DNA from: Methyloligella solikamskensis
GTDB lineage: Bacteria; Pseudomonadota; Alphaproteobacteria; Rhizobiales; Methyloligellaceae
NCBI RefSeq assembly: GCF_042676065.1
Contig: NZ_JBHTJO010000001.1
Span: 1,736,001 to 1,800,000 of the forward strand
Direction: 5' to 3'
Length of the DNA stretch: 64,000 nucleotides
Made by a program: the position numbers and the translations under genes. The notes below the pieces were generated by a model. It was not told where the DNA came from, did not search any database, and saw only the letters and a program-made list of their open reading frames with translations. Positions 16,983-25,666 of the stretch are shown one piece after another. Within the stretch, counting starts at the first letter, position 1; each line of letters opens with the position of its first letter.

Positions 16983-18131
16983 TCAGTCCTCCTCGATCAC
17001 GGACACAAGCTGCTGACCGTGGCGCTCCAGTCGGCCGGCGAGATCCAATTCCAGAAGCACGATGTGCACTTTCCGGGCAGCGATTCCGGTGGCTCGGACG
17101 AGCTCATCGATATCGATAGGGCTGGGGCCGAGTGCTGCGAGAACCCGTTCGCGCTCCGATTGCTCGATATCGGGCAGGGGCTCCGGCGTGGCGTGCTCGT
17201 CGGCAGCTTCGAGAGCGCGCGGCGCGGCGGGCAGGCGGCCCATGATGGAGGAGAGGGCTTCGACGATGTCGGCGGTTCCGGTGATCAGGGTGGCGCCATC
17301 CTTCAGTAGAGCGTTGGTCCCGGCGGCCCTTGGGTCGAGAGGGCTGCCGGGCACGGCGAAAACTTCGCGGCCCTGCTCGCCTGCGAAGCGCGCGGTAATC
17401 AGGGAGCCGGATCGTTTGGCCGCCTCGATGACCGCGACGCCGAGAGAGATGCCGGAGATCAGCCGGTTGCGGCGCGGGAAGTCCTGGCCGCGCGGTTTGA
17501 AGCCGGGCGGCCGCTCGCTCATGAGCAACCCGTCCTTGCCGATCGCCGCATGAAGCTCTGCATTCTCAGGCGGATAGATATTGTCGATGCCGCCGGCGAG
17601 AACGGCGATGGTGCCGCGCTCCAGGCTGGCGCGATGGGCGGCCGTGTCGATGCCCCGGGCGAGACCGGAAGCGACGACGATCCCTTCCATACCCAACCCG
17701 GCTGCGATTTGGCGGGTGAATTTCTGGCCGATGGCCGAGCCGTTGCGCGCGCCCACGATGGCGACGATCGGCTGGTCGGCCAGCTCAGGCCGGCCCTTGA
17801 TATATATGACGGGCGGGGGCGCTTCGATATTGGCAAGGGCCGGCGGATAGCCGGCCTCGCCGGTTACCACGAGCGTGGCGTCGATCCGCTTTGCGGCGGC
17901 AAGCTCGCGCTCCGCCTCTTCGCGTTTGCAGATCCGGATGGATGGACGGCCGCCGCGACGGGAGAGTTCGGGCAGGGCATCGAGGGCAGCTTCGGCGCCG
18001 CCGAACTGGTTGACCAGGGCGCGGAAGGTGGCAGGGCCGACATTTTCAGAGCGGATGAGACGAAGCCACGCCAACCGCTGGGTGTCGGTCAGGCGGGTGC
18101 GGATTTCGCTGCCGGCCTCACCGCTGCCCAA
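16983..18131 (-). CDS. dprA: DNA-processing protein DprA
   Basis: DprA loads RecA on incoming single-stranded DNA during transformation. The 382-residue protein has an N-terminal SAM/HhH-like region (ENVGPATFRALVNQFGG), the Rossmann-like DprA core (IVGARNGSAIG, ASGLARGIDTAAH, LAGGIDNIYPPEN, EQGREVFAVPGSP) and a C-terminal winged helix (IDIDELVRATGI). The start is TTG at 18131, preceded by GAGGAG and overlapping the end of plsY by 14 bases, so the two are translationally coupled. Confidence 0.95.
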   Translation of the reverse strand: MGSGEAGSEIRTRLTDTQRLAWLRLIRSENVGPATFRALVNQFGGAEAALDALPELSRRGGRPSIRICKREEAERELAAAKRIDATLVVTGEAGYPPALANIEAPPPVIYIKGRPELADQPIVAIVGARNGSAIGQKFTRQIAAGLGMEGIVVASGLARGIDTAAHRASLERGTIAVLAGGIDNIYPPENAELHAAIGKDGLLMSERPPGFKPRGQDFPRRNRLISGISLGVAVIEAAKRSGSLITARFAGEQGREVFAVPGSPLDPRAAGTNALLKDGATLITGTADIVEALSSIMGRLPAAPRALEAADEHATPEPLPDIEQSERERVLAALGPSPIDIDELVRATGIAARKVHIVLLELDLAGRLERHGQQLVSVIEED

Positions 18132-18726
18132 TGCGCGTCTCCTCGCCGCGAATGAGACGGCCGATATTTTCCTGGTGGCGCAGGATCAGAAGGATGCTCA
18201 AGAGGACCGCGGCGATGGTCAGGGGTGGCGAGGCCATATAGGCGAGCAGCGCCGGGACGACCAGGGCCGCGATCAGGGCGGAGAGCGAGGAGTAGCGGGT
18301 GGTGAAGGCGATCAGAAGCCACACGGCGCAGAAGAGCAGGGCGGCGGGCCAGTAGAGCCCGAGAAGCACACCGATATAGGTGGCGACGCCCTTGCCGCCC
18401 CGAAAGCCGAGCCAGACCGGCGCGATGTGACCGAGGAAGGCGCCGATGCCTGCGGCGATCCCTGCGATGGGGCCGAGTAAATGCATGGCGAGCAGTACCG
18501 GGACGGTGCCCTTCAGCACATCGCCGACGAGCGTCGCCGCGGTGAGCCACTTATTGCCGGTACGCAGCACATTGGTGGTGCCGATATTGCCGGAGCCGAT
18601 CTTGCGCAGATCGCCGAGGCCGGCGGCCCGGGTCAGCAGCAGCCCGAACGGGATCGAGCCGCACAGATAGCCGCCGAAGAACGCGGCTGCATAGATGAGC
18701 ACGAGGCTCAAGCTCAGCTCATTCAC
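18118..18726 (-). CDS. plsY: Acyl-phosphate glycerol-3-phosphate acyltransferase PlsY
   Basis: An inner-membrane enzyme that transfers an acyl group from acyl phosphate to glycerol 3-phosphate, the first step of phospholipid synthesis. The 202-residue protein has the GSIPFGLLL and GSGNIGTTNVLRTG motif (substrate-binding loop) and GFRGGKGVATYIG, with five or so membrane segments between them. Length is typical. It lies between the dihydroorotase-like gene and dprA; plsY-dprA-topA linkage is common in the group. Confidence 0.96.
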   Translation of the reverse strand: MNELSLSLVLIYAAAFFGGYLCGSIPFGLLLTRAAGLGDLRKIGSGNIGTTNVLRTGNKWLTAATLVGDVLKGTVPVLLAMHLLGPIAGIAAGIGAFLGHIAPVWLGFRGGKGVATYIGVLLGLYWPAALLFCAVWLLIAFTTRYSSLSALIAALVVPALLAYMASPPLTIAAVLLSILLILRHQENIGRLIRGEETRIGQR

Positions 18727-18758
18727 GAGACCTTCCCCCCAGAGTCCCCGAAGTCCGG

Positions 18759-20111
18759 CTATTCGCCGGAAGCGGTATCAGCGTAGTTGTAGACGATGCG
18801 GCCTGCAACGAGGGTTGCAAGCGCGCGCCCCTCCAGGCGTGCCTGATCGAACGGCGTGTTCTTGGATTTGGAGCGCAGGTCTTCCGGGTCGACCACCCAC
18901 GGCGTCTCCAGATCGATCAGCGCCAGATCCGCCGGCGCGCCGATGGCAAGCCGTCCGGCCTCCAGCCCAAGGATACCTGCCGGGTTGGCGGTCATAGCCC
19001 GGAGCAGGGTGGTGAGCGGAACCTCTTCGTTGTGATAGAGGCGCAATGCCACGGCGAGCATGGTCTCGAGTCCCACCGCGCCATAGGCGGCGTCGGCAAA
19101 GGGATGACGCTTCACATCGGCATCCTGAGGATCGTGAGCGGAGACGATGACGTCGATATCGCCGGAGGCGAGACCCTCGACCATGGCCTGCCGGTCGTCC
19201 TCGGCGCGCAGGGGCGGACGCATCTTGAAGAAGGTCCGGTAGGGGCCGATATCGTTCTCGTTCAGCGCCAGATGATTGATGGAGACGCCGCAAGTGACGG
19301 GAAGGCCCTTCTCCTTGGCAGCCCGGATGATCTCCAGGGATGCGCGGCAGGAGATTTCGGCGGCGTGGTAGCGGGCTCCGGTCATCTCTACGAGGCGCAG
19401 ATCCCGCTCCAGCATGATGGTCTCGGCAGCCGCCGGGATGCCCTTCAGCCCCAGCCGCATGGAGACCTCGCCGGAATTCATCACGCCGCCTTCGGAGAGC
19501 GTCGGCTCCTCGACGGCATGCATGACGAGGATGTCGAAATCCTTCGCATAGGCCAGCAGGTTCCGCATGACCTTGGCGTTGGCGAGGCTGCGCTTGCCGT
19601 TGGTGGCGGCGATGGCGCCGGCCGCCCGCATCAGGCCGATCTCGGTCATCTCCTCGCCCCGCAACCCCTTTGTGAGGGCCGCGAGCGGATGGACATGGAC
19701 GGCCGCCGTATCGCGGGCGCGCCTCAGGATGAAGTCGACCAGGGCCACGTCGTCGATGACGGGGTCGGTGTCCGGCATGGTGAGGATGGAGGTCACGCCG
19801 CCGGCAGCCGCGGCCCGGCTCGCGTCCGCCAGGGTGCCGCGATGCTCGTGGCCGGGCTCGCCGGTGAACACCATCATGTCGATCAGCCCCGGCGCCAGGA
19901 CATGGCCGCCGCAATCGATCAGCACCGCATCGCCGCCGGCCTCGCCATGGATGTGCCGGCCGACATCAGCGATTCTGCCGTCGTCGACCAGAAGCCCGCC
20001 CTGCTCGTCGAGACCGGTGGCAGGGTCCACCAGGCGCGCATTGACGAAAGCGAGCCGCTTCGGCGTTTCGCCTGATGTGAGGGCTGGATCGTCGAGCGTC
20101 ATCGGCGTCAT
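18759..20111 (-). CDS. Dihydroorotase-like protein lacking metal ligands (PyrC'-type)
   Basis: A 450-residue amidohydrolase-fold protein resembling the dihydroorotase of multifunctional-complex type. Active enzymes have a DxHxH at the end of strand 1; here residues 78-82 read DMMVF, so both histidines are missing. Later sites are altered too: ARYHAAEIS where HxxHxS is expected and IVSAHDPQ where ATDHAPH is expected. It should be catalytically dead. In Pseudomonas an inactive PyrC' is a structural partner of aspartate carbamoyltransferase, and here the start codon overlaps the pyrB stop (ATGA), which fits the same role. An active pyrC would have to be elsewhere. Confidence 0.9.
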   Translation of the reverse strand: MTPMTLDDPALTSGETPKRLAFVNARLVDPATGLDEQGGLLVDDGRIADVGRHIHGEAGGDAVLIDCGGHVLAPGLIDMMVFTGEPGHEHRGTLADASRAAAAGGVTSILTMPDTDPVIDDVALVDFILRRARDTAAVHVHPLAALTKGLRGEEMTEIGLMRAAGAIAATNGKRSLANAKVMRNLLAYAKDFDILVMHAVEEPTLSEGGVMNSGEVSMRLGLKGIPAAAETIMLERDLRLVEMTGARYHAAEISCRASLEIIRAAKEKGLPVTCGVSINHLALNENDIGPYRTFFKMRPPLRAEDDRQAMVEGLASGDIDVIVSAHDPQDADVKRHPFADAAYGAVGLETMLAVALRLYHNEEVPLTTLLRAMTANPAGILGLEAGRLAIGAPADLALIDLETPWVVDPEDLRSKSKNTPFDQARLEGRALATLVAGRIVYNYADTASGE

Positions 20112-21064
20112 TTCCGCAAATGGGGGATGAGGGCCTGCAGCACCGCCATGCGGACCGCGACGCCCATCTCTACCTGTTCGTTCACGACGCTGCGCTCGTC
20201 GTCGGCAATCACCGAGTCGATCTCCACGCCCCGGTTCATGGGGCCGGGATGCATGACGATAGCGTCGGGCTTGGCCAGCTTCAGCTTCTCGTGGTCGAGG
20301 CCGAAGAAGTGGAAATATTCTCGCTGGCTGGGAATGAGGCTGCTGGTCATGCGCTCGCGCTGGAGGCGGAGCATCATCACTACGTCGGCGTCGGCCAGGC
20401 CTTCCTCCATGGAGGTGTAGACCTCCACGCCGAGCTTGTGGATCGCGCTGCCCAAGAGGGTCGAGGGGCCGATGACCCGAACCCGCGCGCCCATGGTGTT
20501 GAGCAGCAGGATGTTGGAGCGGGCGACGCGGCTATGAAGGATGTCGCCGCAGAGCGCCACAATGAGGCGCGAGATGCGGCCTTTGTGACGGCGGATGGTC
20601 AGCGCATCGAGGAGCGCCTGGGTCGGGTGCTCATGAGCGCCGTCGCCAGCGTTGATGACCGAGCAATCGACCTTCTGGGAGAGCAGCTCCACCGCGCCGG
20701 CCGCCTGATGGCGGACCACGAGAAGGTCCGGCCACATGGCGTTCAGGGTCACGGCTGTGTCGATCAGGGTCTCGCCCTTCTGCATGGACGAGGTCGGGAT
20801 CGACATGTTCATCACATCCGCGCCGAGCCGTTTGGCGGCGAATTCAAACGAGCTCTGGGTGCGGGTGGAATTTTCGAAGAAGAGATTGATGAGGGTCCGG
20901 CCGCGCAAATCGGTGCGGACTTCGCCGGGGCGCCGGATGGACTTGGCTGCATCCTCCGCCAGGTCCAGCAGCCCCTCGATCTCGGGCGCTTTCAGGCCCT
21001 CGATGCCAAGCAAATGGCGATGGGGAAAATCGATCGTGGGGGAGGGTGAAGCCGCGCTGCTCAT
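20108..21064 (-). CDS. pyrB: Aspartate carbamoyltransferase catalytic subunit
   Basis: Condenses carbamoyl phosphate with aspartate in pyrimidine synthesis. The 318-residue protein has the carbamoyl-phosphate motif FFENSTRTQSSFE, HPTQALLDALT and the aspartate-domain HPGPMNRGVEI. It is the usual length. I start at the ATG at 21064 (MSSAASPSPTIDFPHRHLLG), because the frame upstream offers only a poor TTG start. It is cotranscribed with the dihydroorotase-like gene. No pyrI is present, which agrees with a PyrB/PyrC'-type holoenzyme. Confidence 0.95.
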   Translation of the reverse strand: MSSAASPSPTIDFPHRHLLGIEGLKAPEIEGLLDLAEDAAKSIRRPGEVRTDLRGRTLINLFFENSTRTQSSFEFAAKRLGADVMNMSIPTSSMQKGETLIDTAVTLNAMWPDLLVVRHQAAGAVELLSQKVDCSVINAGDGAHEHPTQALLDALTIRRHKGRISRLIVALCGDILHSRVARSNILLLNTMGARVRVIGPSTLLGSAIHKLGVEVYTSMEEGLADADVVMMLRLQRERMTSSLIPSQREYFHFFGLDHEKLKLAKPDAIVMHPGPMNRGVEIDSVIADDERSVVNEQVEMGVAVRMAVLQALIPHLRK

Positions 21065-21353
21065 CAAAAGCCACTCTATAGACCCGAGCCTCGGAGCCGA
21101 CAAGACAGAGAAGCTCCAATCGTCAACCTCTCCTTAACGGTGCTGACATGTAAATGCGCTTCAGAGGGACCGGCAGCGGCTACGCCATTGCTGAAGCAAT
21201 TGCCGTCTGCGCGGGCTTGCAAAGTGAGCGAATCGGCCGGTGAGGGATTTACCGCCAGTTGCGAATCACTGAGAATGCAAGAATTCCGAAGCTTATCCGA
21301 GATAAACGTTGCCGGTCTGGCGGAGGCTGCAACGTGAGGGGCCAGATTAAGTC

Positions 21354-21509
21354 ATGATGAGCTTACCGTTTTTCCTATTTGCCTGCGGACTGGGCGCTGC
21401 CTGGTCCGATTGGCGAAATATGGCCATGGGGTTTTGGTTCGCGGGATTGGTCACTTTGCTGGTGCTGTTCCGGTTTCATGCCACGGAAGTCCTGAATATC
21501 GGCCTTTAA
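21354..21509 (+). CDS. DUF5993-like small membrane protein
   Basis: A 51-residue protein, MMSLPFFLFACGLGAAWSD to the end TEVLNIGL, with two hydrophobic segments (about 4-16 and 26-40). It resembles the DUF5993 family of tiny membrane proteins, which are often found directly upstream of a DsbB-like gene. That context holds here, with 15 bases before the dsbB start. Function is unknown; a helper or stabilising partner of the DsbB-like protein is an inference. The RBS is not strong. The 21065-21353 stretch before it holds no other gene that I can support. Confidence 0.75.
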   Translation: MMSLPFFLFACGLGAAWSDWRNMAMGFWFAGLVTLLVLFRFHATEVLNIGL

Positions 21510-21524
21510 CGGACGGCACCTAAA

Positions 21525-22094
21525 ATGACCCCGGCAAATGCATTGCGGCTCAACGCTCTCGGCTTGCTCGCGATCTGTATCGTCCTGTCCTTTGCTTTTG
21601 CCGACCAGATCCTTTTCGACGATCTTCCTTGCCCGCTCTGCCTGCTGCAGAGGATGGGTTTCTTCGCCGCCGGATTCGGTATCGCGTTGAATCTCGTGCT
21701 GCGGGTTCGGACGGCCCATTACGGCATGGCGATTCTGGGCGCGGTGTGCGGTGCGGCGGTCTCGCTGCGCCAGATCGCACTCCATGTGGTGCCGGGGACC
21801 GGCTCCTACGGCGATCCCTTCCTGGGCTATCACTTCTATACTTGGGCGTTCATCGTCTTCTGCCTGATCATCGCAGGAACGGGCGTGATGCTGCTGTTCC
21901 AGCGGCAGTTCGTCGGCGAGCCCGAAGTTTCCGAGCTCGTGCTGATGGATATGCCGACGCGGCGGCTCGCCCAGACCGCGTTCCTGTTCTTCGCGCTTCT
22001 GGCGATCGCCAACGGCGTTTCGACGGTGGCCGAGTGCGGCGCTGGGATGTGCGCCGACAATCCCACGGACTACGAGCTTCTCGACAAAGACTAG
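21525..22094 (+). CDS. DsbB-like disulfide bond formation protein
   Basis: A four-helix inner-membrane protein of 189 residues of the DsbB/VKOR-like quinone-dependent oxidoreductase group. It has CPLCLLQR after the first membrane helix, which is the redox CxxC that passes electrons to quinone. A second cysteine pair near the C-terminus (ECGAGMCADNP) is unlike the classical DsbB periplasmic-loop pair in position. Membrane segments are clear at about 10-27, 42-58, 63-78, 100-120 and 150-170. It is probably cotranscribed with the DUF5993-like gene and ends convergently with ruvX. Confidence 0.85.
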   Translation: MTPANALRLNALGLLAICIVLSFAFADQILFDDLPCPLCLLQRMGFFAAGFGIALNLVLRVRTAHYGMAILGAVCGAAVSLRQIALHVVPGTGSYGDPFLGYHFYTWAFIVFCLIIAGTGVMLLFQRQFVGEPEVSELVLMDMPTRRLAQTAFLFFALLAIANGVSTVAECGAGMCADNPTDYELLDKD

Positions 22095-22121
22095 GGCAGA
22101 CTTCGGTTTGCGAGCGGTTGC

Positions 22122-22625
22122 CTAGGAGAGGGTTTTCAGACCTTTGAGCCGATCAAGTGCGCCCTGCAGGATATAGGCGGCGGCCATGCGGTCGACGACC
22201 TCGCCGCGGCGCTTGCGGCTGGCATCCGCCTCGATGAGATGGCGTTCGACGGCTGCTGTCGACAGGCGCTCGTCCCAGAACACCATGGGCAGATCCGTGT
22301 GCTGGCTGAGATTGCGGGCGAACGCCCGGGTCGACTGGGCGCGCGGGCCTTCGCTGCCGTCCATATTGACGGGAAGCCCCAGCACGATGGCGCCGACGCC
22401 GAGCTCCTGAATCGTCTTCAGGATGGGCTGGATGTCGGCGGTGAACTTGCTGCGCTTGATGGTTTCCACCGGCGTGGCGATGGAGCGGCTGACATCGGAG
22501 ACGGCCACGCCAATGGTCTTGGTGCCGAGATCGAGGCCGAGGAGGCGCGCATCGCGGGCGACTTCGGCCGGTAGATCCTGGATCTCGAGAACCCTGGCGG
22601 CGGTTCCGGGTTGTGACCTTGTCAA
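22122..22625 (-). CDS. ruvX: YqgF/RuvX-family Holliday junction resolvase-like protein
   Basis: A 167-residue RNase H-fold protein. It has LLGLDLGTKTIGVAVSD with the first catalytic Asp, IVLGLPVNMDG with the conserved P-x-N, WDERLSTAAVE, and VVDRMAAAYILQ with the last acid. Proposed roles in this family are Holliday junction resolution and 16S rRNA 5'-end processing. The N-terminus is about 25 residues longer than the E. coli protein, and the true start may be further in. It faces dsbB and is divergent from the MBL hydrolase. Confidence 0.93.
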   Translation of the reverse strand: MTRSQPGTAARVLEIQDLPAEVARDARLLGLDLGTKTIGVAVSDVSRSIATPVETIKRSKFTADIQPILKTIQELGVGAIVLGLPVNMDGSEGPRAQSTRAFARNLSQHTDLPMVFWDERLSTAAVERHLIEADASRKRRGEVVDRMAAAYILQGALDRLKGLKTLS

Positions 22626-22699
22626 CGCGTTACGCTTTCCTATAGTCGCGGCGAAGCCTGACGCCCCGCAAAACCCACAAGATTTCAGAAGAGGCCTTC

Positions 22700-23401
22700 A
22701 TGCAGATCACCTGGTTCGGCCATTCCTGCTTCCGCATCGATCTCGACAAGCAGAGCATCCTGATCGATCCCTTCCTGACCGGGAACGGCGTCTTCGAGGA
22801 GGCGGGCATTCCGGTGCGTGATGTGGCGAAGGATATCACGCATCTGGTGCTGACCCACGGCCATGACGACCATACGGGCGATACGGTGTCCATCCTGAAA
22901 GAGAGCGACGCCACTTTGGTCGCGAGTTTCGAGCTCGCCAGCTACCTGCAGGGGCAGGGCGTGGAGAAGGCTGAATACATGAACACCGGCGGCACGCTGG
23001 ATCTGGGGGAATTCACGATCACCTATGTGCCGGCCTTCCATTCGTCCTCGACCATGGTGGACGGGAAGCCGGTCTATCTCGGCCCGGCCTGCGGTGTGGT
23101 GATCGCGCCGAAATCCGGCAAGACCGTCTATCACATGGGCGATACGGACATCTTCTCCGACATGGGGCTGATCAACGAGATGCATAAGCCTGCGATCGGC
23201 ATCGTGCCCATCGGCGACCGGTTCACCATGGGGGCGAAATCGGCGGCACTCGCCTGCAAGCGGTTCTTCGAGTTCGAGACCGTGATTCCCTGCCACTACA
23301 AAACCTTCCCGATCATCGACCAGTCGGCGGATCCGTTCGTCGCGGAGATGGCGGGTGAGACCGTTCTGGTGCCGAAGGTGGGCGAGCCTCAGAGCTTCTA
23401 G
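22700..23401 (+). CDS. UPF0173-type metal-dependent hydrolase (MBL fold)
   Basis: A 233-residue metallo-beta-lactamase-fold protein of the UPF0173/UlaG-like group. The metal motif HxHxDH is at 53-58 (THGHDDHTGD), and later ligands are likely in VPAFHSS, YHMGDTDIFSD and IPCHYKTFP. The substrate is unknown. It starts MQITWFGHSCFRI, standard for the family. It stands alone between ruvX (divergent) and gatC (133 bases downstream). Confidence 0.92.
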   Translation: MQITWFGHSCFRIDLDKQSILIDPFLTGNGVFEEAGIPVRDVAKDITHLVLTHGHDDHTGDTVSILKESDATLVASFELASYLQGQGVEKAEYMNTGGTLDLGEFTITYVPAFHSSSTMVDGKPVYLGPACGVVIAPKSGKTVYHMGDTDIFSDMGLINEMHKPAIGIVPIGDRFTMGAKSAALACKRFFEFETVIPCHYKTFPIIDQSADPFVAEMAGETVLVPKVGEPQSF

Positions 23402-23533
23402 GCTCATGCGTCTTTCTTGCGGCTGCCTGCGGCTTGACCCGGGCAGCCAATTTCCCGATACCTTCTCCGAAATCTCGAGGCCGTAGCCGGGGCTTATTTC
23501 GCCCAGCCGGCCGATCATCCAAGCAGGCCTTCA

Positions 23534-23821
23534 ATGTCCGTCGACCGCGCGACCGTCCATCGTATTGCCAAGCTCGCCCGCATCGCCATTACCGAGGAGG
23601 AGGCGGCGCGGCTCGAAGGCGAGCTGTCCGGCATCCTCGACTGGGTGGCTCAGCTCGACGAGATCGACACCGCCGACGTGGAGCCCATGACGCGGGTGGT
23701 CGATATGACCATGAAGATGCGTGAGGACGTGGTGACCGACGGCGATTGCGCCGACGATATCGTTGCCAATGCGCCGGAAGCGGACGACGACTATTTCGTC
23801 GTGCCGAAGATCGTGGAGTAG
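23534..23821 (+). CDS. gatC: Asp-tRNA(Asn)/Glu-tRNA(Gln) amidotransferase subunit C
   Basis: The small GatC subunit that belts GatA to GatB. It has 95 residues with the usual VHRIAKLARI at the N-terminus, ELSGILDWVAQLDEIDTADVEPM in the middle and the C-terminal FVVPKIVE. It is the first gene of gatC-gatA-aroQ-gatB, nine bases before gatA. The GatCAB enzyme transamidates Glu-tRNA(Gln) and, in many alphaproteobacteria, Asp-tRNA(Asn). Confidence 0.96.
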   Translation: MSVDRATVHRIAKLARIAITEEEAARLEGELSGILDWVAQLDEIDTADVEPMTRVVDMTMKMREDVVTDGDCADDIVANAPEADDDYFVVPKIVE

Positions 23822-23830
23822 GGGCGGCTT

Positions 23831-25318
23831 ATGTCGGAACTGACGAATCTCACCATCGCCGCCGCCCGCGCCGGCCTCGATAAAAAAGAGTTTTCCGCGA
23901 AGGAGCTGGCCGAGGCTCATGTTTCGGCCATCGAAGCGGCCAACGAGGCGCTGAACGCCTATGTGCTGGTGACGCCGGACCGGGCGCTTGCGATGGCCGC
24001 GGAAAGCGACAAGCGGCTCGCCAAGGGCGAAGGCGGCGCGCTGGAAGGCATTCCGCTCGGCATCAAGGATCTGTTCTGCACCGAGGGCGTCGTGACCACG
24101 GCGTGCTCAAAGATCCTCGACGGCTTCACGCCCCATTACGAATCCACCGTGACGCGCAATCTGTGGGATGCGGGTGCGGTGATGCTGGGCAAGCTCAATA
24201 ATGATGAGTTCGCCATGGGCTCGTCCAACGAGACCAGCGCCCATGGGCCGGTCGCCAATCCGTGGCGGCGCGAGGGTTCGGATGCGAAGCTCGTGCCCGG
24301 CGGCTCTTCGGGCGGATCGTCTGCGGCCGTGGCCGCCAATCTCTGCATGGGTGCCACGGGCACCGATACGGGCGGCTCGATCCGCCAGCCTGCGGCGCTG
24401 ACCGGTACGGTCGGGCTCAAACCAACTTACGGTCGCTGCTCCCGCTGGGGCATCGTGGCGTTTGCCTCGTCGCTCGATCAGGCGGGGCCGTTCGCGCGCA
24501 ACGTTGAAGATGCAGCACTGCTGCTCAACGTGATGGCGAGCCACGATCCGAAGGATACGACGTCCGTCGATGCCGCCGTGCCCGACTACACCGCCTCTCT
24601 GAAGGAGGGCGTGAAGGGGCTGACGGTCGGCATCCCGAAGGAATACCGGATCGACGGGCTGAAACCTGAGATCGCCAAGCTCTGGGATCAGGGTGTGGAA
24701 TGGCTGAAGGCAGCGGGCGCGACCGTGAAAGAGGTGACGCTGCCCCATACGAAATACGCGCTGCCGTCCTATTATATTGTGGCGCCGGCGGAAGCCTCGT
24801 CGAACCTCGCCCGCTATGACGGCGTGCGCTATGGCTTGCGGGTCGAGGGCGACGACGTCATCTCCATGTATGAGAACACGCGCGAGGCCGGGTTCGGCGC
24901 GGAGGTGAAGCGGCGCATCCTGATCGGCACCTATGTGCTCTCGGCCGGGTATTATGACGCCTATTATCTAAAGGCGCAGAAGGTGCGGACCCTGATCAAG
25001 CGAGACTTCGATCAGGCGTTTGCCGATTGCGACGTGATCCTGACGCCGACGACGCCGGGGCCGGCGTTTGCGCAAGGCGAGATTTCCGGCGATCCGCTGG
25101 AGATGTATCTGAACGACATCTTCACGGTGACCGTGAATATGGCCGGGCTGCCGGGGATCTCGGTGCCGGCAGGGCTTTCGGGCGAGGGAACGCCGCTCGG
25201 CCTGCAGCTCATCGGGAAGCCTTTCGACGAGGCGACTCTGCTGCGGGCGGCGCAGGCGATCGAAGATGCTGCAGGGCCGCAACAGCGTCCCGCAGATTGG
25301 TGGACCAAAGCTGCGTAA
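23831..25318 (+). CDS. gatA: Asp-tRNA(Asn)/Glu-tRNA(Gln) amidotransferase subunit A
   Basis: The glutaminase/amidase subunit of GatCAB. The 495-residue protein has the amidase signature with catalytic Lys in GIKDLFCTEG and the Ser-cisSer pair in the Gly/Ser-rich GGSSGGSSAAVAA, plus GTDTGGSIRQPA. Length is normal. It starts at ATG 23831, after GGGGCGGC. It is followed by the PchB-like gene and then gatB. Confidence 0.97.
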   Translation: MSELTNLTIAAARAGLDKKEFSAKELAEAHVSAIEAANEALNAYVLVTPDRALAMAAESDKRLAKGEGGALEGIPLGIKDLFCTEGVVTTACSKILDGFTPHYESTVTRNLWDAGAVMLGKLNNDEFAMGSSNETSAHGPVANPWRREGSDAKLVPGGSSGGSSAAVAANLCMGATGTDTGGSIRQPAALTGTVGLKPTYGRCSRWGIVAFASSLDQAGPFARNVEDAALLLNVMASHDPKDTTSVDAAVPDYTASLKEGVKGLTVGIPKEYRIDGLKPEIAKLWDQGVEWLKAAGATVKEVTLPHTKYALPSYYIVAPAEASSNLARYDGVRYGLRVEGDDVISMYENTREAGFGAEVKRRILIGTYVLSAGYYDAYYLKAQKVRTLIKRDFDQAFADCDVILTPTTPGPAFAQGEISGDPLEMYLNDIFTVTVNMAGLPGISVPAGLSGEGTPLGLQLIGKPFDEATLLRAAQAIEDAAGPQQRPADWWTKAA

Positions 25319-25336
25319 TTTTTGAGGAGTTCGGCG

Positions 25337-25657
25337 ATGCCGGTACCTGCTGGGCGATGTGCCAATATGGAAGAGGTGCGCGAGGAGATCGACCGGATCG
25401 ACCGCACCCTTGTGGATCTGATCGCTGAACGCTTCTCCTATGTGGACCGGGCGTGGCAGCTCAAGGCCTCGCCGGACGATGCGCGGGTGCCCTGGCGGGT
25501 GCAGCAGGTCATCGACAAGGTGAAGGTTCACGCCGAACGCAAGAATTTGCCGCCGGAGCTGGCCGAGGCGCTGTGGCGCCAGATGATCGGCTGGTTCATC
25601 CAGTACGAAGAAGAGAAGCTGCGGGCGAGCAGCGCCCAGTACGGACCGAAGGACTAA
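25337..25657 (+). CDS. PchB-like chorismate mutase (AroQ fold)
   Basis: A 106-residue AroQ-fold protein. It follows the PchB (isochorismate-pyruvate lyase) pattern more than a simple chorismate mutase. Shared features are a Cys before the first helix, VREEIDRIDRTLVDLIAER, YVDRAWQLKAS with the Lys of the active-site loop, a Pro-x-RV, and the final QMIGWFIQYEEEK. It could be a chorismate mutase, an isochorismate lyase or both; the sequence alone does not decide. The start at 25337 has GAGGAG seven bases before it. It sits between gatA (18 bases) and gatB (9 bases). Confidence 0.85.
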   Translation: MPVPAGRCANMEEVREEIDRIDRTLVDLIAERFSYVDRAWQLKASPDDARVPWRVQQVIDKVKVHAERKNLPPELAEALWRQMIGWFIQYEEEKLRASSAQYGPKD

Positions 25658-25666
25658 TCGCGCGCG

